The translations under genes and the position numbers were made by a program. A stretch of DNA of 6,037 nt from positions 1 through 6,037 of the forward strand of contig CAMDOY010000243.1 in assembly GCA_945903655.1 (NCBI GenBank), written 5' to 3'. Shown piece by piece: positions 1 through 5,779 of the stretch (the first letter of the stretch is position 1; every line of letters starts with the position of its first letter). The DNA comes from Rhizobium sp. Q54. GTDB taxonomy: Bacteria > Pseudomonadota > Alphaproteobacteria > Rhizobiales > Beijerinckiaceae. The notes beneath the pieces were generated by a model. It did no database searches. It was not told the origin of the DNA and saw only the letters and a list, made by a program, of their open reading frames with translations.

Positions 1-28
1 GGGGTATGCGGGCGGTTGCCTCAAGCAC

Positions 29-358
29 TCAGTTCATGCCTCGCGCCCGCAGCTTGTAGCCGCCTTCGCGGGTTCTTTCGAACATTTCGCGGATCTGGGG
101 ATGGCGCACGGGCTTGCCGCTTTCATCGGGCAGCAGGTTCTGCTCGGAGACATAGGCGACATATTCGGTCTCCGCATTCTCGGCGAAGAGGTGGTAGAAG
201 GGCTGCTCCTTGGTGGGGCGCACATCTTCGGGAATGGACTGCCACCATTCCTCCGTGTTCGAAAAGGTCGGGTCGATATCAAAGATCACGCCGCGGAAGG
301 GGTACTTCCGATGCTTCACGATCTGGCCCAGACTGAACTTTGCGGTGCGAAACTTCAT
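29..358 (-). CDS. hspQ: Heat shock protein HspQ (YccV-like, hemimethylated-DNA-binding fold)
   Basis: This 109-residue protein matches the HspQ/YccV family in length and motif order. An N-terminal stretch at residues 7-30 (KFSLGQIVKH, then YPFRGVIFDIDP) is followed by QPFYHLFAE at 52-60 and YVSEQNLL at 69-76, the hallmarks of this small beta-barrel domain. In enterobacteria HspQ is a heat-induced cytosolic protein that binds hemimethylated oriC DNA in vitro and acts as a specificity-enhancing factor for Lon protease; whether it does so here is inference. The ATG at 358 is the only start that keeps the KFSLGQ core intact. Upstream there is only a weak purine stretch (CAGAGCG) as ribosome binding site. 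It lies 85 bases downstream of the CYTH-CHAD gene on the same strand. No clear terminator is visible in the 28 bases left of its TGA. Confidence 0.93.
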   Translation of the reverse strand: MKFRTAKFSLGQIVKHRKYPFRGVIFDIDPTFSNTEEWWQSIPEDVRPTKEQPFYHLFAENAETEYVAYVSEQNLLPDESGKPVRHPQIREMFERTREGGYKLRARGMN

Positions 359-383
359 GGTTACGCTCTGATAAGACTGCTTG

Positions 384-413
384 GGTCTAGCTTGCCGGCT
401 TCGTGAAAGTCAA
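384..413 (-). promoter_or_regulatory. Candidate sigma70-like promoter for hspQ
   Basis: Read on the minus strand, TTGACT (408-413) matches five of six -35 consensus bases. An 18-base spacer separates it from TAGACC (384-389), a poor -10 with three matches. It sits in the 85-base gap before hspQ and would give a leader of about 20 bases. I do not see a convincing RpoH-type (heat-shock) promoter here. Assigned by eye only; hspQ may instead be read through from the upstream gene. Confidence 0.3.
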
Positions 414-443
414 TCCAGCCCTTTTTGGCGGGTGGCGGCTGCG

Positions 444-1994
444 TCAGAGTTTGTTCCAGAAGGGCTTTGTCGCCAGAGCCTTGGTCAGCGCCTTGCTGGC
501 CCGCGCCACCAGCGCCGCCCGGTCCGGATGCGCCCCTGCCAGGCGTCCTGCGGCGAAGAGCACGAGGGGATCGTGATGCTCGCCCTCCCGGACCGCCTTG
601 CGCGCTTGCTCTTCGAGAAAGGCGGCGGTCGCTTCGGCGTCATGAACCGCGCCTAGCGTTTCCTGGATTCGCTCCAGCGCGTTGACGAAACTGCGGTAAC
701 GTTTCGCAGCCTTGCTTTCATTGGCCAGCGCATCGAAAAATGCCGCCTGGTAACGCAGCTTCTTGGCGTGGATGCGCACCTCGTGCATCTGCGCCTCCGG
801 CAGCGCCTCAAGATTTTCACCGCGCGCCGCCAGTTTTTTGCGGCTGGCCTTCAGACGTCTCGCCAGCAGATGTTTGAGGTTTTCCAGATCCGTTCTGGGC
901 GCCATGGCCTTGCGTCGCCATGGCCCGGCCTCCACCCAGAGCAACAGGTCAAGCATCAGCTTTCGCCCGCGCGGCGAAGCCATGGCCTCGCGAAGGATCA
1001 GCCGCGACGCCGCCTGTCGGGTCTCGATGAAGGCTGCGAGCTCGGCGAGGCCCGGCATCTCCGGTTCGCGCGTGAGCGCGGGCTGGATGCTCTCCGTCAG
1101 CAGCACGTCGATGTCGCGTGTGGCCCCCAGATGATCTGAAAGCCATTTCAATTCCGCCGCGAGGCCCGGATAGGCCGTATCCGTGATCAGAGGACGGAAA
1201 AGGGCGAGGGCCGCCCGCAGCCGCCGAAGGGCGACGCGGGTCTGGTGGACAGCCTCGATTTCCTCACCATTGTCGAAGGCTGGCGCGTTGAGCATCATCT
1301 GCCGCAGGCAGGCATGGGCGATGGCGGCGAAGGCCTCTGCAGCGCTCATGTTGGCGTCCAGGGGCGGTGGGGTCATTTTCGCGGGCGCGCCCCAGACGCC
1401 AGCGGCAAGCCGGTAGCCGCGCTCTCCCTTGCTGATGAGACTGAATGAAACAGGTGCGACGGTGGCGAGTTTGCGCCCGAGCGCGAAAAGCCCGCTGCGT
1501 CGACCGCTCTTCAGCTCCAGTTCGATTTCGAAGATGGGGGCGCGCGCCTGCCCCGCGATGATCTCCCCCTCATCAATGGCCACCTCGATCACCGCGCGGG
1601 CGAAAGTCACTTCGGCCTTGCGACGGGTAAAGCGGGTCGTGAACATCGGACCAATCGTGGCGCGCAGGCCCTCGTTCGCGAGAACCCGCCCAAGAGGGGT
1701 TTGCGCTGCGCGGTCGAGATCGAGGTCAGGGGTGTCGAGGGTCTCTTCCCATTCGCCCCGATGGAGACTGGCGCCTTCCTGTTTCACGGTCTGGATGAAG
1801 CCGCCATCGACCTCTCGCAGGCGCAGCACGAAACCCGCCCTCTGGAGCGCGCATTCCGGCGTATCGAAATAGGTGGAGACCTGCGACGTAGCCTGGGCCT
1901 CGCGCAGGGGGGCGAACCGGGCTATCTTCAGCGCCGCCTCCAGCCCTGCTGGAGACGCCAAAAACTTCAATTCGATTTCACCCCCGGCTGCCAT
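444..1994 (-). CDS. CYTH-CHAD fusion protein (triphosphate tunnel fold plus polyphosphate-binding CHAD)
   Basis: A 516-residue two-domain protein. The N-terminal CYTH domain (about residues 4-200) shows the signature ExExK as EIELK at 6-10, then YFDT at 42-45, LRLR at 57-60, QTVK at 68-71, FEIELELK at 155-162 and SKGERGY at 188-194. These charged strands line the tunnel that binds triphosphate with metal ions. The C-terminal CHAD domain (about 218-505) has its duplicated helical pattern: VHQTRVALRRLRAAL near 249-263 and HLGATRDID at 288-296, then MHEVRIHAKKLRY at 403-415 and LGAVHDAEA at 447-455. CHAD domains bind inorganic polyphosphate through these His/Arg/Lys faces; CYTH members hydrolyse triphosphates such as tripolyphosphate, so this is a likely cytosolic polyphosphate-related enzyme. 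Substrate is not decided by sequence. An in-frame TAG lies two codons before the ATG, and EIELK must be kept, so the start is fixed. GAGG abuts the ATG with no spacer, an unusual ribosome binding site. Confidence 0.95.
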   Translation of the reverse strand: MAAGGEIELKFLASPAGLEAALKIARFAPLREAQATSQVSTYFDTPECALQRAGFVLRLREVDGGFIQTVKQEGASLHRGEWEETLDTPDLDLDRAAQTPLGRVLANEGLRATIGPMFTTRFTRRKAEVTFARAVIEVAIDEGEIIAGQARAPIFEIELELKSGRRSGLFALGRKLATVAPVSFSLISKGERGYRLAAGVWGAPAKMTPPPLDANMSAAEAFAAIAHACLRQMMLNAPAFDNGEEIEAVHQTRVALRRLRAALALFRPLITDTAYPGLAAELKWLSDHLGATRDIDVLLTESIQPALTREPEMPGLAELAAFIETRQAASRLILREAMASPRGRKLMLDLLLWVEAGPWRRKAMAPRTDLENLKHLLARRLKASRKKLAARGENLEALPEAQMHEVRIHAKKLRYQAAFFDALANESKAAKRYRSFVNALERIQETLGAVHDAEATAAFLEEQARKAVREGEHHDPLVLFAAGRLAGAHPDRAALVARASKALTKALATKPFWNKL

Positions 1995-1997
1995 CCT

Positions 1998-2096
1998 CTA
2001 TTTCAGCTTCAAAAATCTGTCATAGTCAATTCGCCGCACGTCTTTGGCTTTGTCGCCTTCATATGGATTGCCCTCCTGCTGGCGCCGCTCCATCAT
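1998..2096 (-). CDS. Possible 32-codon small ORF ahead of the CYTH-CHAD gene
   Basis: A short minus-strand frame opens with two adjacent ATGs (2096 and 2093) and ends at TAG (1998-2000), three bases before the ATG of the CYTH-CHAD gene and in the same frame. The 32-residue product would be highly charged, beginning MMERRQQEGNPYEG and ending YDRFLKLK. I do not recognise it. Third-position GC is only moderate (19 of 31 codons from the second ATG, excluding the stop), lower than in neighbouring genes. The ribosome binding site (GAAG) is weak. It overlaps the divergent control region and comes within seven bases of the nnrE/nnrD start. The TAG-AGG-ATG junction would suit termination-reinitiation coupling. 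It may equally be chance, so confidence is low. Confidence 0.2.
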   Translation of the reverse strand: MMERRQQEGNPYEGDKAKDVRRIDYDRFLKLK

Positions 2097-2102
2097 GTCT
2101 TC

Positions 2103-3650
2103 ATGAGCAAACTGGAACTTCTGACCACTTCTGAAATGGCGGAGGCCGACCGGCTTTCCATAGGGGCTGGCGTTTCGGGCATGGCTTTGATGGAGCGCGC
2201 GGGGGCGGCGGTGGCCGATTGCGCGGCCGGGCTCGCGCCTGAGGGGCGCGACGTCGTGGTCCTGTGCGGCCCGGGCAACAATGGCGGCGACGGCTTCATC
2301 GCCGCCCGGCTTCTGCGGGAGCGCGGGCTTGACGTGAGGGTCTATCTGCTGGGCGATGTGAGCCGCTTGAGGGGCGATGCGGCGGAGGCCGCGCGGCGTT
2401 GGGCAGGCGCCGTCGAGTCCTGCGCGGCGGTCGATCTGGAGGCGGCTGGCCTGGTCGTCGATGGGCTCTTCGGGGCCGGGCTGACCCGGGATCTGGAGGG
2501 CGAGGCGCGGGCCCTTGTGGAGCGGGTGAACCTGTGGTCGCGGACGAGCGGGCGCCCGGTGGTCGCCATCGACGTCCCCTCCGGGCTCGATGGCGATACG
2601 GGCGCCGTGCGGGGCGCCGCCATCGTCGCCACCGCGACCGTGACCTTCTTCCGATTCAAGCCCGGGCACCTTCTGCTGCCTGGTCGGACCCTCTGCGGCG
2701 AGGCCCATCTGGCCGACATCGGGACGCCCGAGTCCGTGCTGGACTCGATCCGTCCGCAGACCTTCGCCGATGCGCCGGAGCTCTGGCGGGCGCTTCTGCC
2801 GATCCCTGGGGTGGGCGGCCATAAATACTCACGCGGCCACGCTCTTGTTCTCTCGGGCGGCCCCTGGACCACGGGCGCCGCCCGCCTCAGTGCCCGCGCC
2901 GCCCTTAGGGTAGGGGCGGGATTGGTGACTTTGCCGAGCCCGCGCGAGGCTTTGGGGATCAACGCCGCCCATCTCACCGCCGTCATGCTGACCCCCTGCG
3001 ATGGCGCCGCCGACCTCGCCTCGATCCTGCGCGATCCCCGTAAGAATGCGCTCGTCATGGGTCCGGGGGCGGGGGTGGGCAAGGCCACCATGGACCTCGT
3101 GCTGGAGGCCCTGAGGAGCGATCCGCAGGACCGCGCCCTGGTGTTCGACGCCGATGCGCTGACCAGTTTTGCGGATGACCCGAGGGTTTTGGGCAGGGCG
3201 ATCAAACGGGCGGGCAAGCCCGTGCTCCTGACACCGCATGACGGTGAATTTTTTCGTCTTTTCAATCGTGAAGGCCGATTACTTGAATCAATGATTGAGC
3301 CTCGCGCCAGCAATGAAACGCAATTTCACAGTAAGCTGGAGCGCGCCCGGAGGGCGGCTCGGGAGAGCGGCGCCGCCCTGATCCTGAAGGGGCCGGACAC
3401 GGTGATCGCCTCCCCTGATGGTCGCGCGGCCATCTCCTTCGACGCGCCCCCCTGGCTCGCCACGGCGGGGTCGGGTGATGTGCTGGCGGGCTTTGCGGGC
3501 GGCCTGCTGGCGCAGGGCATGCCCCTCTTCGAGGCGGCCTGCGCCGCCGTCTGGATCCACGGCGCCTGCGCCCGCGCGATAGGTCCAGGCCTCATCGCCG
3601 AGGATCTGGCGGAGGCCATGCCGGGGGTGTTGCGAGGGCTTTATGGGTGA
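2103..3650 (+). CDS. nnrE/nnrD: Bifunctional NAD(P)H-hydrate epimerase / ADP-dependent NAD(P)H-hydrate dehydratase
   Basis: A 515-residue cytosolic metabolite-repair enzyme that restores damaged, hydrated NADH and NADPH. The N-terminal YjeF_N domain (about 1-215) epimerises R- and S-hydrates and shows GPGNNGGDG at 56-64, VDGLFGAGL at 119-127 and AIDVPSGLDGDTG at 155-167, with Asp157 the expected catalytic acid. The C-terminal ribokinase-like domain (about 225-515) dehydrates S-NAD(P)HX using ADP: GGHKYSRG at 238-245, GAGLVT at 271-276, GPGAG at 320-324, VFDADAL at 347-353, LTPHDGEF at 376-383, LKGPDTVI at 428-435 and GSGDVLAG at 456-463. Length is the same as the E. coli fused protein. The start at MSKLELLTTSEMAEADR was chosen because family members begin just before this motif; the open frame extends 134 codons further upstream but runs antisense through CYTH-CHAD. 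No strong Shine-Dalgarno precedes it. An AT-richer insert lies at codons 380-411. Its last 10 bases overlap the convergent toxin gene. Confidence 0.96.
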   Translation: MSKLELLTTSEMAEADRLSIGAGVSGMALMERAGAAVADCAAGLAPEGRDVVVLCGPGNNGGDGFIAARLLRERGLDVRVYLLGDVSRLRGDAAEAARRWAGAVESCAAVDLEAAGLVVDGLFGAGLTRDLEGEARALVERVNLWSRTSGRPVVAIDVPSGLDGDTGAVRGAAIVATATVTFFRFKPGHLLLPGRTLCGEAHLADIGTPESVLDSIRPQTFADAPELWRALLPIPGVGGHKYSRGHALVLSGGPWTTGAARLSARAALRVGAGLVTLPSPREALGINAAHLTAVMLTPCDGAADLASILRDPRKNALVMGPGAGVGKATMDLVLEALRSDPQDRALVFDADALTSFADDPRVLGRAIKRAGKPVLLTPHDGEFFRLFNREGRLLESMIEPRASNETQFHSKLERARRAARESGAALILKGPDTVIASPDGRAAISFDAPPWLATAGSGDVLAGFAGGLLAQGMPLFEAACAAVWIHGACARAIGPGLIAEDLAEAMPGVLRGLYG

Positions 3651-4105
3651 GGTGGGGAATCCGGTGGGAGGGCTTCCAGCGGGTTAAGCCAGCGGTCCGT
3701 CAGGGCGCGCATATGCCTTGCATTGCGCGAGAGAACCGTGAAGCCAAGCACCTCCGCGCTCGCGGCGATGAAAGCGTCCTCTGACCCTAGCGCGGCGCCG
3801 TTCGCGACCGCCCGGGCCAGCAGGGCGCCAGCCCGGTGGGCGATCTCGCTGGTGATCGGGATGATGCGGTCACGATGGGCGGTCTCGGCGGCCACCAGCC
3901 AGCGCCCCAAACGATCCGCCTTCTGGCTTGCGCCCTTGGCCCTTGCGCGCTCGACGCCGAAGCGGACCTCCATGATGGTCACAGTGCTGAGATAAAGGAC
4001 GCGCTCGTTCCGGCGGACCCAGTCGCGCCAGGCTTGCGCCTGCGGTTCGGCCAGGCCCGAGGCGGGGTTGGCGATGGACAGGACGTCCGTATCGAGGAGG
4101 TACAT
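3641..4105 (-). CDS. vapC: PIN-domain toxin, VapC/FitB-like ribonuclease of a type II toxin-antitoxin pair
   Basis: A 154-residue PIN-domain protein spanning the usual full length. The metal-binding acidic residues are all in place: Asp5 in YLLDTDVLS, Glu46 in TIMEVRFG and Asp110 in GSEDAFIAA, followed by the typical SRNARHM at 126-132. The order LLDTDVLS, MEVRFG, EDAFIAAxA and VLSRNARHM is closest to the FitB-type branch of VapC toxins, which are Mg-dependent endoribonucleases acting in the cytosol, often on tRNA or rRNA; the target here cannot be read from sequence. It lies four bases after the antitoxin stop (TGA-CCCC-ATG) with no obvious ribosome binding site of its own, so translational coupling to the antitoxin is likely. 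Its stop codon lies inside the last ten bases of nnrE/nnrD on the other strand. Nothing suggests inactivation. Confidence 0.92.
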   Translation of the reverse strand: MYLLDTDVLSIANPASGLAEPQAQAWRDWVRRNERVLYLSTVTIMEVRFGVERARAKGASQKADRLGRWLVAAETAHRDRIIPITSEIAHRAGALLARAVANGAALGSEDAFIAASAEVLGFTVLSRNARHMRALTDRWLNPLEALPPDSPPHP

Positions 4106-4109
4106 GGGG

Positions 4110-4355
4110 TCAGAGGTCTTGCGAAATGGCCCGCGCCGGAACCCGCTCCGGCAGATCTGTCTCGTCGGCCGGGAAGTCGAGAATCAGATCCGCCACGGTC
4201 GGATATTCCGTCACAAGCCGCCGCCAGTCGGCCTGCGACAGCAGCACCACACTTTCGTTATCGCGGCGCTCGATTTTCTGAGGGCCGCTGATCAGGGCCG
4301 CCTCAAACAGTTCCGAAATATGCGCCCGCGCTTGGGTGATGGACCAGGATCGCAT
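4110..4355 (-). CDS. Phd/YefM-family antitoxin
   Basis: An 81-residue antitoxin. Residues 1-50 carry the Phd/YefM DNA-binding fold: WSITQARAHISELFEAAL, then GPQKIERRDNESVVLLSQADW, with the typical conserved Ala/Leu pattern and the GPQ-I-RR turn. The remaining C-terminal part is acidic and proline-containing (DFPADETDLPERVP) and would wrap and block the toxin active site; that role is inferred from the family. The start at 4355 is supported by AGGGAG (4362-4367) six bases upstream and by the family N-terminus. An open frame continues upstream to 4502 but crosses the promoter, the operator and the end of the oxidase gene, so I reject it. The first gene of a two-gene operon with the PIN toxin, expected to autorepress through the repeats at 4368-4386. 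Confidence 0.93.
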   Translation of the reverse strand: MRSWSITQARAHISELFEAALISGPQKIERRDNESVVLLSQADWRRLVTEYPTVADLILDFPADETDLPERVPARAISQDL

Positions 4356-4361
4356 CTGGAG

Positions 4362-4367
4362 CTCCCT
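4362..4367 (-). promoter_or_regulatory. Shine-Dalgarno site of the antitoxin gene
   Basis: AGGGAG on the minus strand lies six bases before the ATG at 4355. It fixes the short antitoxin start over the longer open frame. It is much stronger than any site before the toxin gene, which fits higher antitoxin synthesis. Confidence 0.75.
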
Positions 4368-4386
4368 GAAATGTACGAAATGTACA
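4368..4386 (-). promoter_or_regulatory. Probable autoregulatory operator of the toxin-antitoxin operon
   Basis: On the plus strand the 9-base unit GAAATGTAC occurs twice in perfect tandem (4368-4376 and 4377-4385), followed by A. The same bases form an inverted repeat TGTAC-GAAAT-GTACA (4372-4386), including one exact TGTACA (4381-4386) and one near copy TGTACG (4372-4377), centres nine bases apart. The E. coli YefM-YoeB operator is built on TGTACA core palindromes, and the P1 Phd operator on related GTGTACAC boxes, so this fits binding by the adjacent Phd/YefM antitoxin. It overlaps the proposed -10, which suggests repression by blocking RNA polymerase. Confidence 0.68.
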
Positions 4387-4412
4387 ATAGGGATTTGGCG
4401 GGGTGTGGGCAA
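4384..4412 (-). promoter_or_regulatory. Candidate promoter of the toxin-antitoxin operon
   Basis: On the minus strand TTGCCC (4407-4412, four of six -35 matches) is separated by exactly 17 bases from TATTGT (4384-4389, four of six -10 matches). Transcription would start near 4377, about 22 bases before the antitoxin ATG, within the operator repeats. Spacing and overlap with the operator support it; the boxes themselves are ordinary. Confidence 0.5.
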
Positions 4413-4417
4413 GGGGA

Positions 4418-4432
4418 GCCGCCGAGGCGGCC
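4418..4432 (-). terminator. Possible hairpin terminator after the oxidase-like gene
   Basis: Immediately after the TGA at 4433, the minus strand reads GCCGC-CTCG-GCGGC, a GC-only five-pair stem with a tetraloop. It is followed by TCCCCTTG rather than a true U-run, so intrinsic termination is uncertain. It lies between the oxidase-like gene and the -35 of the toxin-antitoxin promoter, where it could separate the two transcripts. Confidence 0.3.
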
Positions 4433-5779
4433 TCACCCCACCTCGAACCAGGCCTCCAGTCCGCTCATCGCGTGGTCGAGAATCGTGCTTTCGATCAGCC
4501 ATTTGCCGGGGTTGTCGGCCAGAAAGGCCACCCGGACCGTCCCGCGAGGGGGCACGATCACGCTATCGCGCCAATAGGGCTCCCATCCATCGTCGAGGAG
4601 ATGGAGCACCCGCAGGGCGTGGCCATGGACATGAATGGTCTGGGCGATCCCTGTCTTGTTGATGAAGCCAAGGGTCACGGGTTGGCCCGGCTTCACCTTG
4701 AACAGGGCGGGGGCGTCGGCGCCGTGGGAGGCGACGCCGTTCAGGGTCCAGGCCTTGCGCGGGTCTGGAGATTGGCTTTTCTCGATGGTGAGGTCCAGCC
4801 GTTTGGCGGCCTGCAGTTTGATCACCGGGGGCAGGGCGGGGTTCTGCTGCGACAGGATGGGCCCGCGCGCGGCGACCGCTTCGCCCTCGGTCCTGAAGGT
4901 GATCAGTCTTTGGGCCTGCCCAGCGCCCGAATCTCCGCGCAGGGCAAGCCCCGGCTCGGCGGCGCCCTCGCGGGGCAGATCGAACATCACATCGAAGCGC
5001 GATCCCGGTCCGGAGGGCAGCGTCATGCGGGCGGGCTCGAAGGGTTCGCAGGACTGGCCGTCGATGCCCACCACCAGAGGGCGCAGCCCCTCGAAGCCCA
5101 GACTCATGAGCCGCGCGGAGCAGGCGTTGAGGATGCGCAACCTGATCCTCGCGCCGGGCCTCGCGGTGCAGGTCTGGGGGGCTGGTTGGGAGTTGACGGT
5201 GATCAGGGACCCGATCCGCCCCGCGCCGTTGACATCGGCGGCGTCCAGAAAGGGGCCGCGCATACGGGCCTGCTCATCCAGCCGCCAATCATCAATGACG
5301 GCCAGGACCTCCTGATCCGCCGGGGGATCCGAGCGTCCATCTACAATGAGAAGGCCATAGATCCCCCGCGCCTTCTGTTCCGCCGCATGGGGAAAGGCGG
5401 AGGGGCGATACCAATAGGTACCCGCATCGGGGGCGGTGAAGCGGATATCCATATGCCGCCCGGGCTCCACTGCGGCTTGGGTCAGACCCACGGCCCCATC
5501 CATCCCATTGGCGATTCTCACCCCCTGCCAGTGCAGGGCGGCAGGCTGGCGCAGGTTGTTGATCAGGCGAACGAAGACCTCCTCGCCCTTTTTCACCCTT
5601 AGAACCGGTCCGGGAACCTGGCCATTGATGGTCCACAGATCGGTCTGGGGCAGGGGGGCGGTCGCGAGCTGGAGCTTGCCCGGTCGCAAGTCGAAGATCG
5701 TCGGCTCCCCCGTCCGGGCGCTGGCCCCGATGGGCGACAAAAGGGCCGAAGCGATGAGCGCGCGACGGGTGAGGGGCAT
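4433..5779 (-). CDS. Tat-exported multicopper-oxidase-fold protein with most copper ligands replaced
   Basis: A 448-residue protein of the cupredoxin-repeat multicopper oxidase superfamily. Residues 1-21 form a twin-arginine signal: LTRRALIAS, a hydrophobic stretch, then ASA cleavage before Arg22, so it should act in the periplasm. Family landmarks are present: TINGQVPGPVLRVKKGE at 50-66, NGMDGAVGLTQ at 91-101, DAGTYWY at 118-124, GIYGLLIVDG at 139-148 and DDGWEPYWRDSVIVPP at 396-411. The four copper motifs align in position but are degenerate: HWQG (83-86) for HWHG, WYRPS (123-127) for WYHxH, QTIHVHGH (380-387) for HPxHxHGH, and ESTILDHAMSGL (430-441) for HCHxxxHxxxGM. A laccase-type reaction is therefore unlikely; a non-catalytic role like FtsP/SufI, or a single type-2 copper site, is possible. 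The start at 5779 was chosen because it puts the RR near the N-terminus and has GGAAG six bases upstream; a frame open to 5863 would bury the signal. Confidence 0.87.
   Translation of the reverse strand: MPLTRRALIASALLSPIGASARTGEPTIFDLRPGKLQLATAPLPQTDLWTINGQVPGPVLRVKKGEEVFVRLINNLRQPAALHWQGVRIANGMDGAVGLTQAAVEPGRHMDIRFTAPDAGTYWYRPSAFPHAAEQKARGIYGLLIVDGRSDPPADQEVLAVIDDWRLDEQARMRGPFLDAADVNGAGRIGSLITVNSQPAPQTCTARPGARIRLRILNACSARLMSLGFEGLRPLVVGIDGQSCEPFEPARMTLPSGPGSRFDVMFDLPREGAAEPGLALRGDSGAGQAQRLITFRTEGEAVAARGPILSQQNPALPPVIKLQAAKRLDLTIEKSQSPDPRKAWTLNGVASHGADAPALFKVKPGQPVTLGFINKTGIAQTIHVHGHALRVLHLLDDGWEPYWRDSVIVPPRGTVRVAFLADNPGKWLIESTILDHAMSGLEAWFEVG

Noticed and set aside
1701..2102. N-terminal extension of nnrE/nnrD by 134 codons, including a hydrophobic stretch (GFVAFIWIALLLAPL) that looks like a membrane anchor
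   Set aside because: The extension runs antisense through the conserved CYTH domain, and NnrE proteins are soluble and start near the LELLT motif. The hydrophobic stretch is untranslated upstream sequence.
2097..2822. Upstream part of the 274-codon minus-strand frame ending at 1998
   Set aside because: It is antisense to the YjeF_N domain and looks like shadow sequence; only the last 32 codons, outside nnrE/nnrD, are kept as a weak candidate.
2342..3313. A 323-codon open frame on the minus strand inside nnrE/nnrD
   Set aside because: The product is Arg/Ser/Ala/Pro-rich without motifs, and the plus strand here encodes all the NnrE/NnrD signature residues.
4356..4502. Longer antitoxin starting at 4502
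   Set aside because: It would overlap the oxidase coding end and read through the promoter, operator and ribosome binding site; the family starts at the MRSWSITQAR residue.
4403..5602. A 399-codon open frame on the plus strand, antisense to the oxidase-like gene
   Set aside because: Its product is low-complexity, rich in Gly, Pro, His and Gln, with no recognisable domain. It is explained by GC-rich antisense of a well-supported gene.
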